DNA of 64,000 nucleotides from CAVXZE01 sp964615365 (GTDB lineage Bacteria > Myxococcota_A > UBA9160 > UBA6930), in NCBI GenBank assembly GCA_964615365.1, contig CAZTOU010000024.1:1-64000 (forward strand). Reading direction: 5' to 3'. The translations under genes and the position numbers were made by a program. The notes under the pieces were generated by a model. The model was not told the origin of the DNA. It did not search any database and worked only from the letters and a program-made list of their open reading frames with translations. Positions 10,001 to 17,580 of this stretch are shown here, in pieces (position 1 is the stretch's first letter; every line of letters starts with the position of its first letter).

Positions 10001-11777
10001 GCGGGAAGACTCGGTCCTGCTCTACGTCGGGAAGGGGACCCACACGGTGGTGGTGGCCTGCGGCGATCGGGTCTTCGAGAAGCAGGTCAAGGTCGAGGAG
10101 CTCGAGGGAATCGTCGTCAACTTCGCGCTTCACGATGACGAGAGCCTGCTCTTCAGCGGATGCCCCGAGGCCGTCGAGCACTACATCCACGGCGATCTGA
10201 ACGCTGCCAGCAACGCCCTCGCGGCGAGTGGACAGGTCGACGTCGCGAATCTGGTTCGCGGCGAGTACCACAGGCAACGCGGCGACAAGGGCAAGGCCGC
10301 CGCCTACCTGCAGGCCGCCGGAAAGCTGACCGAGGCGGCGGAGTTGGTCGACGGCGAGCTGCACGCCGAGCGCTCGGCCAGCCTCTACGCGCAGGCCGGG
10401 GATCACCAGAAGGCTGGCGAGCGCTACGAGGCGGCTGGGGAGCATCTGAAGGCGGCCGAGGCCTACGAGGCCGCCTACGACTACCAGAGCGCCATCGAGG
10501 CCTACCGGCGCGCGGGCAGCTCCGAGAAGGTGGCCGAGCTCCTCGAGAGGACCGGGGAGTACTTCGAGGCAGCCCAGGCCGCCCTGGAGCTCGACGACGA
10601 GGAGCGGGCGATCCGCAATCTTCAGCTGCTGGACCCGCGCGACCTGGACTACGGAGACGCCTGCCGCACGCTCGCCGAGATCTTCGCCCGCCGCGGGGAG
10701 TTCGACCTCGCCGCCCAGAAGGCGGAGGAGGCGGTCGGCGTGTACGGGGAGCAATCCGCACCCCTCGAGGTCCACGAGCAGCTGGGGAACCTGTTCGAGA
10801 CCGTCGGTCGGCTCGACGCGGCCATCGAGACCTTCGAGCTGATCCGCAAGCGCGACTACCAGTACCCGCACGTGGCCGAGAGGATCGAATCGCTGCGGGC
10901 CAAGCTGGGCCAGCAGGAGGAGGCCACCGAGGCGGTCGGACACCCGAGCCAGGGAGCCACGCGGGTGGCCGGAGCGCCCCAGGAGAGTCGCTACGAGATC
11001 ATCGAAGAGATCGGCCGCGGGGGGATGGGCGTCGTCTACAAGGCGCGAGACCGCCGGCTGGGCCGGATGGTGGCGCTCAAGCGCCTGCCGGAGAACCTCC
11101 GGGATCACCCCACCGCCGTGGATCTGTTTCTCCGCGAGGCCCGAGCCGCCGCCGCCCTCAACCACCCGAACATCGTCACGCTCTTCGACGCCGACCAGGA
11201 GGACGACAGCTACTACATCACCATGGAGCTCCTCGAGGGGCTTCCCTTCGACGCCATCAAGAAGAGGCGGGGCCCCCTCTCCCCCCGCGACGTGGCGCGG
11301 CTCGGCGTGCAGGCGGCCACCGGCCTCCAGTACGCCCACGACCAGCGCATCGTCCATCGCGACATCAAGACCGCCAACCTCTTCTTCACCAAGGATCGGA
11401 CCGTGAAGATCATGGACTTCGGCCTGGCGAAGATGATCGAGGAGGTGCGGCGGTCGACGACGGTGATCGGGGGGACTCCCTACTACATGGCGCCCGAGCA
11501 GGCGGCCGGTGAGTCCGTCGATCACCGCGCCGACCTCTACGCCTTCGGCGTGACCCTCTTCGAGCTGCTGACCGGGCGGGTTCCCTTCGGCAAGGGGGAC
11601 GTGCTCTATCACCACCGCCACACCCCGCCACCGGACCCCAGGAGCCTGGCGAAGAACCTTCCCGACCCCCTGGTGGAGCTGGTCCTGGGGCTGATGGCGA
11701 AGAGCCCCGACGACCGTTACCAGACCACCGAAGAGGTCCGCACGCTCCTCTCGCAGATGGGAAAGTCGCTAGGCTGA
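7089..11777 (+). CDS. Transmembrane TPR protein with C-terminal Ser/Thr protein kinase domain
   Basis: A 1562-residue protein with unusual order. Residues 20-60 hold an N-terminal membrane anchor or signal. About 300-620 are tetratricopeptide repeats (for example PERALELYSEAAKLDPGN). A second hydrophobic segment is near 800-822 (YGLILVLLSLPLL), followed by a basic stretch. A second alpha-helical repeat block spans roughly 1040-1280. The kinase domain is about 1300-1560, with glycine loop IGRGGMGVVYKA, HRDIKTANLFF near 1422, DFGLAKM near 1441 and GGTPYYMAPEQ. All catalytic residues are present. In most bacterial receptor kinases the kinase is N-terminal to the membrane span; here it is last. 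The start is GTG. I infer extracytoplasmic TPR sensing of a protein ligand. Confidence 0.85.
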   Translation: MRFHPRARLAVRCRVRDRPGRRGSAAPRLLRGALFGVALALLVVAAVPLSIATLSPAAASAESATPTRHGVAVPPPRAEHLFAPLAVGAREWLHAVLAHAGVETVGRSRVRAASDRVLAGTRRHLRGSDTPALAAASGASLVLLFELRYLDLDGGAEVRLRLHDGADGAVVSGAAAEGSAAELGVLLRDAAVRLLDPVGIPGGSIAALPPPSLADLASYGRVLEMMEALQLVQAWRELEGASGPTGDALRREIERTALSPGKVPPAERSRLSSLRGAKDRDWLKVREALLTGRDPLMLVAGADSALSRAKPERALELYSEAAKLDPGNRAAQLGRAELLAATGRHPEAVPAFRAAIELAPEDPRPYEKLGRLPAVAEEERARLLIQAGDLRAERLEPDLAETAYQEAGELDARLTASTHRKAAGMHSRVGNHTGALLVYQEAVSLDAGDVEALTGLGRARHRLGDYAGAEQALLSALALRPNHQPALEGVGSVLVESSRPAEAVPHLEKAVALDPSDARSRHSLGWAHRAIGNPEAALQALDPEAVAPADRPVLLRESSEIHASEGRLDEAERLLEKAVAIEPEEPSLRSALAEIHEARGDAEAAEEQRTLAASLGFAITEAGSPEELAGSEKTGDVEARSDFGDLIVSFPVRAPGSGAPIGPVILLSLVEELDWKQRLQDWLLPRVSDHRAIESLLVRGIVGRYELTDAPSIPESLHSVLADLRAFSTDSEKIALANDMLGVDAIFLARLMRGSDEGADSVRLVELRLLGGRTSSGVFILGNVQRLPGGAALTRWNWKALAPYGLILVLLSLPLLRGWGTMIVRLEYESTNGTKGFFNIKLSTKPEKVRKEKASKARRKKEQVFERRVRSWSRYARHMAGRETRFRMLPIRSYYVGVHGLLQDTATKEVIGNYIEEKKVQIKRGEVQEVVFDFRRSEAPLEVCLQRPEEESAPVQVAVALRGRPETLRYLREDSVLLYVGKGTHTVVVACGDRVFEKQVKVEELEGIVVNFALHDDESLLFSGCPEAVEHYIHGDLNAASNALAASGQVDVANLVRGEYHRQRGDKGKAAAYLQAAGKLTEAAELVDGELHAERSASLYAQAGDHQKAGERYEAAGEHLKAAEAYEAAYDYQSAIEAYRRAGSSEKVAELLERTGEYFEAAQAALELDDEERAIRNLQLLDPRDLDYGDACRTLAEIFARRGEFDLAAQKAEEAVGVYGEQSAPLEVHEQLGNLFETVGRLDAAIETFELIRKRDYQYPHVAERIESLRAKLGQQEEATEAVGHPSQGATRVAGAPQESRYEIIEEIGRGGMGVVYKARDRRLGRMVALKRLPENLRDHPTAVDLFLREARAAAALNHPNIVTLFDADQEDDSYYITMELLEGLPFDAIKKRRGPLSPRDVARLGVQAATGLQYAHDQRIVHRDIKTANLFFTKDRTVKIMDFGLAKMIEEVRRSTTVIGGTPYYMAPEQAAGESVDHRADLYAFGVTLFELLTGRVPFGKGDVLYHHRHTPPPDPRSLAKNLPDPLVELVLGLMAKSPDDRYQTTEEVRTLLSQMGKSLG

Positions 11778-11781
11778 AGGC

Positions 11782-12483
11782 CTGCGGGCTCAGATCGAAC
11801 ACGACTGGGATCTCTCCATTCCCGAGGCCCGGGCGCTACAGGAGCAGCTGCGCGGTCGGGTCGTCGAGAGGGATGTGCGGCGCGCGCCGCGGCTGGTGGC
11901 GGGGGCCGACCTCTCCTTCGACCGCAAGAGTCCAGATCTCTACGCCGCGGTGGTGGTGCTCGACGCGGAGAGCCTCCAGGTGGTGGAGGTCGCGAGCGTC
12001 CAGGCTCGGGCCGGCTTTCCCTATGTACCGGGGTACCTGTCCTTCCGGGAGATTCCTCCGCTGCTGCTGGCCTTCGCCAAGCTCGAGGCGGTGCCGGATC
12101 TGATCGTCTGCGACGGGCAGGGGAGAGCCCACCCCCGGCGCTTCGGCCTGGCCTGCCACCTGGGCGTGCTTCTCGACCTGCCGACCCTCGGCTGCGCCAA
12201 GAGCCGGCTGATCGGTGAGTATCGCGAGCCCGGGCCCCGTCGCGGCGCCCACACCCAGCTCCGCGACGGCGGCGAGGTGATCGGCGAGGTGGTGCGCACT
12301 CGATCCCTCGTCAAGCCGGTCTTCGTCTCGGTGGGGCACCGGATCTCGCTCGAGACCGCCCGTCGCACCGCGCTGCGACTGGCGCCGCGCTACCGCCTCC
12401 CGGAGCCGGTCCGCGCCGCCCATCGCGAAGTCAATCGCCTGCGGCGCCTCGGCGGATGCACCGGTCCGCGATCGGTGGTTTAA
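11782..12483 (+). CDS. nfi: Endonuclease V (deoxyinosine 3'-endonuclease)
   Basis: Endonuclease V cleaves near deoxyinosine in DNA (and inosine in RNA) to start repair of deaminated bases. Family landmarks: VAGADLSFDR (catalytic Asp), YVPGYLSFREIP (Tyr wedge and catalytic Glu), DLIVCDGQGRAHPRRFGLA (second Asp), VGHRISLETA. The first canonical start in frame is GTG at 11875, but codons upstream still read like the family N terminus (HDWDLSIPEARALQEQL). The frame is open back to a TAG at 11770 with no ATG, GTG or TTG. CTG 11782 or ATC 11794 could start it. It lies just after the kinase stop (TGA at 11775-11777), so translational coupling is likely. Confidence 0.85.
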   Translation: MRAQIEHDWDLSIPEARALQEQLRGRVVERDVRRAPRLVAGADLSFDRKSPDLYAAVVVLDAESLQVVEVASVQARAGFPYVPGYLSFREIPPLLLAFAKLEAVPDLIVCDGQGRAHPRRFGLACHLGVLLDLPTLGCAKSRLIGEYREPGPRRGAHTQLRDGGEVIGEVVRTRSLVKPVFVSVGHRISLETARRTALRLAPRYRLPEPVRAAHREVNRLRRLGGCTGPRSVV

Positions 12484-12554
12484 TCAGCGGCCGATGGCAG
12501 AGCCACGCCGGCTCGGAACCCTCTCCGGGCGGGGAACAAGAGAGGAGTCGAGGA

Positions 12555-12947
12555 GTGCCCCAGTTCCTTTCGGAGAGCTGGTTCTCGGAGCTGCGGAAGA
12601 TCCGCGCGGAGGTGGGAGACATCGCCGTTCCCGACGCGATCAAGGAGGTCAAGCTCAACGTAGTGGTGACCGAGCATCCCGAGGGCGAGAAGCACCTGCA
12701 CATGGCGGCCGGCGAGTTCGAGCAGGGGCTGCTCGACGACGCACCCACCAAGGTCACCGTTCCCTTCCCGGTGGCGGTGGCCGTCTTCGTCCACGGCGAC
12801 CAGGCCGCCGCCATGCAGGCCTTCATGTCGGGAGAGGTCAAGGTCGAGGGCGACCTGTCGGTGATGATGCGGCTGCAATCGGGAGGACCTCCCGGCCCAC
12901 AGGCGGAGGTCCTTAGGAAGCGGGTCAAGGAGATCACCGAAGCCTGA
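12555..12947 (+). CDS. SCP2 sterol-carrier-like domain protein
   Basis: A 130-residue single-domain protein with the SCP2 fold pattern: a hydrophobic-ligand cavity formed by beta strands (VVVTEHPEGEKHLHM, VTVPFPVAVAVFV) and the conserved QAFMSGEVKVEGDLSVMMRL segment. Such proteins bind lipids or acyl-CoAs, or serve as a domain of larger enzymes. The GTG at 12555 is chosen because GAGG lies just upstream and the earlier in-frame sequence is not SCP2-like. It sits between endonuclease V and penicillin acylase with short gaps, which says little about its role. Confidence 0.85.
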   Translation: MPQFLSESWFSELRKIRAEVGDIAVPDAIKEVKLNVVVTEHPEGEKHLHMAAGEFEQGLLDDAPTKVTVPFPVAVAVFVHGDQAAAMQAFMSGEVKVEGDLSVMMRLQSGGPPGPQAEVLRKRVKEITEA

Positions 12948-12987
12948 GCTCCTTCGCCGCAGGCGCGGATCGAGGTCGTTGCCAAAG

Positions 12988-15153
12988 ATGAGTATCTGGA
13001 AGCGGGTGGTCGCGGGGGTGTTCCTGGCCCTTGCCGTACTGGGTGGTGCGGTGCTGCTCTGGGCCGTGCTGCCCGAGCCAGCGGATTTCGATCCGGCTCC
13101 GCTACTGGATACAGCGCGTCGTTACCAGGTTCGCATCCTGCGCGACGAGTTCGGCGTTCCCCACATCTACGGTAGAACCGACGCCGATGTCGCCTACGGC
13201 CTGGGCTTCGCCCACTCCGAGGACGACTTTGCCACCATCCAGACCGTGCAGCTGGCTACCCGCGGCCGCCTTGCCTCGGCGCAGGGCCTCACGTCCGCTC
13301 CCATCGATTACATGGTCCAGCTGATGGGCATCCGGGAGCGGGTCGAGGCCCGCTACGAGACGGACCTCTCGCCCGAGACCCGCGCCATCGCGGAGGCCTA
13401 CGCCGCCGGCGTCAACCACTACGCGGCCCTCCACCCGGAGGAGGTGGTTCCCGGTGCGGTTCCCGCGACGGGCAAGGACCTGGTCGCGGGCTTCGCCTTC
13501 CGAACGCCGATGTTCTACGGCTTCCAGCGCCACGTCCTCGCGCTCTTCGAGGAGGGACGCTCGCCCGACGCCGGGCCGCGGCAAGGGAAGCTCGCCGGCG
13601 GGGGGCCGCTCGCGACGGGCTTTCACTTCGGCTTGATCGGCTCCAACGGGATCGCGGTGAGTCCCGCGCGCTCGGCCGACGGCGCCACCCGCTTGCTGGT
13701 CAACTCCCACCAGCCCTACGCGGGACCGGTCTCCTGGTACGAGGTGCGGCTCAAGAGCGAAGAGGGATGGGACATGGCCGGCGGCGTCTTCCCGGGCTCT
13801 CCCGTGATCCTGCACGGCCACAACCGAGATCTCGGCTGGGCCAACACCGTGAACCGCCCCGACCTGGTCGACGTCTACCGGCTCGAGATCAACCCGGAAG
13901 ACCCCAACCAGTATCGCTTCGACGGGGAGTGGCGGGATCTGGAGGTCGGAGAGGCAGAGATCCGCATCAGGATCTTCGGCAGGCTGCGCTGGACCGTCCG
14001 GCGCGAGCTGCTGCGGTCCGTCCACGGTCCCGTGATCCGCCGCGACCACGGCACCTACGCGCTGCGATACGCCGGCATGGATGAGATTCGCCAGCTCGAG
14101 CAGTACTACCTTCTCAACAAGGCGAGAAGCTTCGAGGAGTGGCGCGCCGCCATGGCGATGCAGGCGCTCCCCAGCATCAACTACGTCTACGCCGACCGGG
14201 AGGGCAACATCGCCTACTTCTACAACGCGAAGCTCCCGCTGCGCGCCGAGGGATACGACTGGCAGGGGGTTCTTCCGGGGGACCGCTCCGAGACGGTCTG
14301 GAGCGAGTACCTGCCCTTCGCGTCGCTTCCCCAGGTGGTGAACCCGGCATCGGGCTTCGTGGTCAACTCGAACCACACGCCCTTCCGCGCCACCGTCGGT
14401 GCCGGCAACCCGGATCCGGCCGACTTCCCAGAGAGCTTCGGCATCGAGACCGACATGACCAACCGGGGTCTGCGCGCACTGGAGCTCTTCGGCGCCGATG
14501 ACTCCATCACCGCCGAGGAGTTCCGCCGCTACAAGTTCGACAAGCGCTACTCCGTGGAGAGTCACGCCGCCCGGATCCGGGCCGAAGTGCTGGCGGCGGA
14601 GCTTCCCGACGATCCGCTGCTGGCGGAGGCGCGCCGCGTGCTCGCCGAATGGGATCTGAGCGCCGATGCGGAGAATCGGGGCGCGGCGCTGGCAATCCTC
14701 ACCGCCACGCCGGTGGTGCTGGCCGAGCGGAGCGGTGAGGAGCCTCCCGACGCGGTGGAGAGCTTCATCCAGGCGGCGAGAACACTGGAGCGGCACCACG
14801 GACGGGTCGACCCGCTCTGGGGCGAGATCAACCGGATGCGGCGCGGTGGTCTCGATCTCCCCATCGGCGGCGGGCCCGATACCCTGCGCGCCGTCGAGTC
14901 CTTCGAGCTGGAGTCGGACGGCACCTACACCGCGAACTCGGGCGACTGCTACTTCGTCTTCGCGGAGTGGGACGCCCGGGGGAGGCTCCGATCCGAGAGC
15001 ATCCACCAGTTCGGGAGCGCCACGCTGGACGAGCGCTCTCCCCACTACGCAGATCAGACGCCGCTCTTCGTGGCGGAGCGCACCAAGAAGCTCCGCCTCG
15101 AGGAAGCGGAGCTTCGTCGCCACCTGCGTCGTGAGTACCGGCCGGGGGGGTGA
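12988..15153 (+). CDS. Penicillin acylase family N-terminal-nucleophile amidohydrolase
   Basis: A 721-residue exported Ntn hydrolase, expected to self-cleave into alpha and beta chains and hydrolyse an amide (beta-lactam side chain, acyl-homoserine lactone or acylated peptide). An N-terminal hydrophobic helix (residues 8-28) directs export. The alpha-chain motif GVPHIYGRTDADVAYGLGF is near residue 55, and the predicted nucleophile Ser near residue 218 lies in LIGSNGIAVSP. The Trp often found after SNx is Ile here. Beta-chain landmarks include VNRPDLVDVYRLEI and SINYVYADREGNI. The ATG at 12988 is preferred to a TTG nine bases earlier. Confidence 0.88.
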   Translation: MSIWKRVVAGVFLALAVLGGAVLLWAVLPEPADFDPAPLLDTARRYQVRILRDEFGVPHIYGRTDADVAYGLGFAHSEDDFATIQTVQLATRGRLASAQGLTSAPIDYMVQLMGIRERVEARYETDLSPETRAIAEAYAAGVNHYAALHPEEVVPGAVPATGKDLVAGFAFRTPMFYGFQRHVLALFEEGRSPDAGPRQGKLAGGGPLATGFHFGLIGSNGIAVSPARSADGATRLLVNSHQPYAGPVSWYEVRLKSEEGWDMAGGVFPGSPVILHGHNRDLGWANTVNRPDLVDVYRLEINPEDPNQYRFDGEWRDLEVGEAEIRIRIFGRLRWTVRRELLRSVHGPVIRRDHGTYALRYAGMDEIRQLEQYYLLNKARSFEEWRAAMAMQALPSINYVYADREGNIAYFYNAKLPLRAEGYDWQGVLPGDRSETVWSEYLPFASLPQVVNPASGFVVNSNHTPFRATVGAGNPDPADFPESFGIETDMTNRGLRALELFGADDSITAEEFRRYKFDKRYSVESHAARIRAEVLAAELPDDPLLAEARRVLAEWDLSADAENRGAALAILTATPVVLAERSGEEPPDAVESFIQAARTLERHHGRVDPLWGEINRMRRGGLDLPIGGGPDTLRAVESFELESDGTYTANSGDCYFVFAEWDARGRLRSESIHQFGSATLDERSPHYADQTPLFVAERTKKLRLEEAELRRHLRREYRPGG

Positions 15154-15171
15154 AGGCCCCGATGAAGGCGC

Positions 15172-16047
15172 TTACTCGCGGGCGCAGCCGACGTTCCGGA
15201 GCAGCGTCATCGGGCCCTCCCGCTTGACGAAGTCGAGCTGTGCCGGGTTTCGGACCAGCAGCGATCCGGCGAAGCCCAGCGCGTTGACCTCGATGGCGCT
15301 CCAGAACCCGCGCGTTCTGGGCACGAGAAACATCCAGTCCCGGGTCACCAGGAGGTTGTAGGGACGCGGCGACTCCGCATCGATTCCGACCCGGCGCAGC
15401 ATCTCCCGGTAGCTCGTCCACGCCGCCGCCGCGCTCCCGGGAGCGCCCGGCGAGGAGCGCCCCTCGAGTCGCGCCACGGTGTGGACGAAGGGGAACGCGT
15501 CGACGCTCCCCAGTGCTCCGTCGAAGCGAGCTGTGGCGAAGAGGGGATCGAAGGCGGTTCGCTCCGGGCCGACGCCGACCGGGACCGAGACCAGCTGCAG
15601 GTGCTTGTGCGGCTGACTGGCGCCGGCTTCCGCTCCCGCGTTGTAGAAGCCCAGGCTCTCGCCCTCGGTCATGCAGAGCCAGAGCGCCTCGAAGTCCGGG
15701 AGGGTGAGCAGGCTCTGCTGCTCCTCGAAGCGACGGGTGACGATCAGCAGGTGATGCTCGAGGACGTTGTACTTGTTCAAGAGACAGAGGTGCGTCTCCG
15801 ACAGGTCCGCGACGAAGAGCTCGCGATTGTAGGGGAGGAAGGGGTTCTTCCCACTGCGCTGCTGCTCCTCGGCGGCCTCCCGCTTCTGCGCCAGGTGTTC
15901 GACGAAGCGCACCGTGAAATCGATCCCGGTCTCCTCGTCCCGGACCACCTCGAAGGAGGTCGGGATCGAGCGCAGCGCCCCCCCTCTCTCCGCCGAGGCG
16001 CTTCGCTCCCTCACCGCCTCGAACAGGGTCCCGCGCTGGAAACGCAT
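15172..16047 (-). CDS. ATP adenylyltransferase / Ap4A phosphorylase-like HIT-superfamily protein
   Basis: A 291-residue protein of the Ap4A phosphorylase type, which splits diadenosine tetraphosphate with phosphate to give ADP and ATP. Visible features are KNPFLPYNRELFVADLS, NKYNVLEHHLLIVTRRFEEQ, and the catalytic HIT variant SQPHKHLQLVSVP near residue 145. The C-terminal half (PYNLLVTRDWMFLVPRT) also fits. It starts at ATG 16047, divergent from the ferredoxin gene and convergent with penicillin acylase. Confidence 0.85.
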   Translation of the reverse strand: MRFQRGTLFEAVRERSASAERGGALRSIPTSFEVVRDEETGIDFTVRFVEHLAQKREAAEEQQRSGKNPFLPYNRELFVADLSETHLCLLNKYNVLEHHLLIVTRRFEEQQSLLTLPDFEALWLCMTEGESLGFYNAGAEAGASQPHKHLQLVSVPVGVGPERTAFDPLFATARFDGALGSVDAFPFVHTVARLEGRSSPGAPGSAAAAWTSYREMLRRVGIDAESPRPYNLLVTRDWMFLVPRTRGFWSAIEVNALGFAGSLLVRNPAQLDFVKREGPMTLLRNVGCARE

Positions 16048-16141
16048 GCCGTGATTATGGCGCTAAAGTCGTCGGAATGGACCCTGAATCGACGCCGGCG
16101 GGTGCTTCGGCGCGCGAGACCGAGATCGGTAGGATAGTGGC

Positions 16142-16960
16142 GTGGTGATCAATCCCCGGAAGTGCGTGGCCTGTGGCAACTGCGTGCCGGTCTGTCCGAT
16201 GGGCGCCATCTACCTGGAGGCCGGCACCGCGCAGGTGAACCAGGACGAGTGCGTGGAGTGCAGCACCTGCTTCCGCTTCTTGCCTTCAGAAAGTCTCCCT
16301 CCCACCCTGGTTCGCCTGGCGCGCCGGGTGATCCAGGTGTTTCGGCTGCGCTTCGACCAGCCGCTCGATCGCTGTCCCACCGGTGCGCTCGAGCCGCCGG
16401 ACCTCGAGTGGCCGCGTTCTCTCCGGCGCGCCTTCAGCGATCCGCTGGTGACCCACGATGAGACCGGAGTCGCGGGACGGGGCACCGAGGAGATCAAGAG
16501 CAACGACATCACCGGGCGCATCGGGGAAGGCGACGCGGGCCTGGTGATCGACCTCGGGCGCCCGGGTGTCGGCGTGCGCTTCCGCGACATCGAGAAGGTC
16601 ACCATGGCCCTGGCGGCGCTGGGAGCCGAGTTCGAGGAAGAGAACCCGGTGACGCTGCTGATCGAGGACCGGGCGACGGGGCGCCTCTCGCCGGAGGTCC
16701 TCGACGAGAAGGTGCTCTCCGCGATCATCGAGATGAAGACGACGCTCGATCGGTTGCCCGAGTACCTGAAGACCATCGACCGGGTCGAAGGCGAGCTCGA
16801 CACCGTGATCAGCGTCGGCGTCGCCAGTCGCTGCGCACCGGACGGCGCGATTCCGCACGAGGCGGTGTGTCGGGATGCCGGGCTTCTGTTGTCTCTGAAC
16901 GGAAAGACAAACCTTGGACTTGGCAGGCCGATCGAGGCGGCCTCCGGGGACGGTCGATGA
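16142..16960 (+). CDS. 4Fe-4S ferredoxin-domain protein with unrecognised C-terminal domain
   Basis: A 272-residue iron-sulfur protein. CVACGNCVPVCP (residues 8-19) is a standard 4Fe-4S motif. CVECSTC near residue 38 followed about 40 residues later by CPTGAL looks like a second cluster with its ligands split by an insertion. Residues 110-270 form a domain I do not recognise (LVIDLGRPGVGVRFRDIEKVTMALAALG). The stop overlaps the next start as ATGA, so the two are coupled and probably work together in an electron-transfer step. Adjacent GTG codons at 16142 and 16145 are possible starts. Confidence 0.75.
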   Translation: MVINPRKCVACGNCVPVCPMGAIYLEAGTAQVNQDECVECSTCFRFLPSESLPPTLVRLARRVIQVFRLRFDQPLDRCPTGALEPPDLEWPRSLRRAFSDPLVTHDETGVAGRGTEEIKSNDITGRIGEGDAGLVIDLGRPGVGVRFRDIEKVTMALAALGAEFEEENPVTLLIEDRATGRLSPEVLDEKVLSAIIEMKTTLDRLPEYLKTIDRVEGELDTVISVGVASRCAPDGAIPHEAVCRDAGLLLSLNGKTNLGLGRPIEAASGDGR

Positions 16961-17580
16961 CCAACACCCTGCATCGGAGAGGAGACGAGGACGAGCTGCG
17001 CCGGGACTTCGTGCTCTTCTGCATGCCGGCGCGCAACATCACCCCGGAGCTGCCCGCGAAGCTGCGCCGCTTCACGGACATCGCGCTCAGTCACGGACCG
17101 GTGAGCGCGAACCGGCTCGAAGGGCGTTCGGTGACGGCGATCGACCTCACCCGCATCGAGGAAGAGCTCGAGGAGGGCTACTGCCTTCACGCCGTCTACG
17201 ACAACCTCGAGGCGGTGGCGGGCGCCGTCCGAGAGCTGGTCGAGGCGGACCTCGGCCTCCCGATCAACATCAGCGGTCCGCTGGACGAGGTGCAGACCTG
17301 TTGCCGCGAGGCCGGTATCACGCGGCACAGCGTGGAGCAGTCGCTCGGCACCCGTGGAAGGGTGGATCGCCTGCCTCGGCCCGAGGTCGTCGAGCTGAAC
17401 TCGCTTTGCGGGCACGGTCTGGTGGGCTTCCAGCTCATCGAGGCGGTGATCGGCCATGTGCGGACCGCACGCATGAGCATCGAGGAGGCCGCCCGCCTGC
17501 TGGCCCGGCCCTGTCAGTGCGGCTGCTTCAACCCCACGCGCGCCGGCCAGGTTCTGGAACGTGTCCGCACCGGCGGGTGA
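16957..17580 (+). CDS. Cys-rich conserved protein of unknown function
   Basis: A 207-residue protein I do not recognise. It has at least eight cysteines: single ones near the N terminus, a CC pair in QTCCREAG, SLCGHG, and a C-terminal PCQCGCFNPTRA. The last looks like a metal or cluster site. LNSLCGHGLVGFQLIEAVI is probably a conserved core. The ATG at 16957 overlaps the ferredoxin stop (ATGA). Its 3-prime end overlaps the GH3 start by 20 bases. I infer a redox or radical-type partner of the ferredoxin protein, but no activity can be assigned. Confidence 0.7.
   Translation: MTNTLHRRGDEDELRRDFVLFCMPARNITPELPAKLRRFTDIALSHGPVSANRLEGRSVTAIDLTRIEEELEEGYCLHAVYDNLEAVAGAVRELVEADLGLPINISGPLDEVQTCCREAGITRHSVEQSLGTRGRVDRLPRPEVVELNSLCGHGLVGFQLIEAVIGHVRTARMSIEEAARLLARPCQCGCFNPTRAGQVLERVRTGG

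Noticed and set aside
9447..11621. Long minus-strand open frame (724 codons) opposite the kinase gene
   Set aside because: Antisense shadow of GC-rich coding sequence; composition rich in Leu/Val/His/Arg with no motif, while the plus frame encodes clear TPR and kinase motifs.
13102..15123. Minus-strand open frame opposite penicillin acylase
   Set aside because: Shadow; the plus frame carries all the family motifs.
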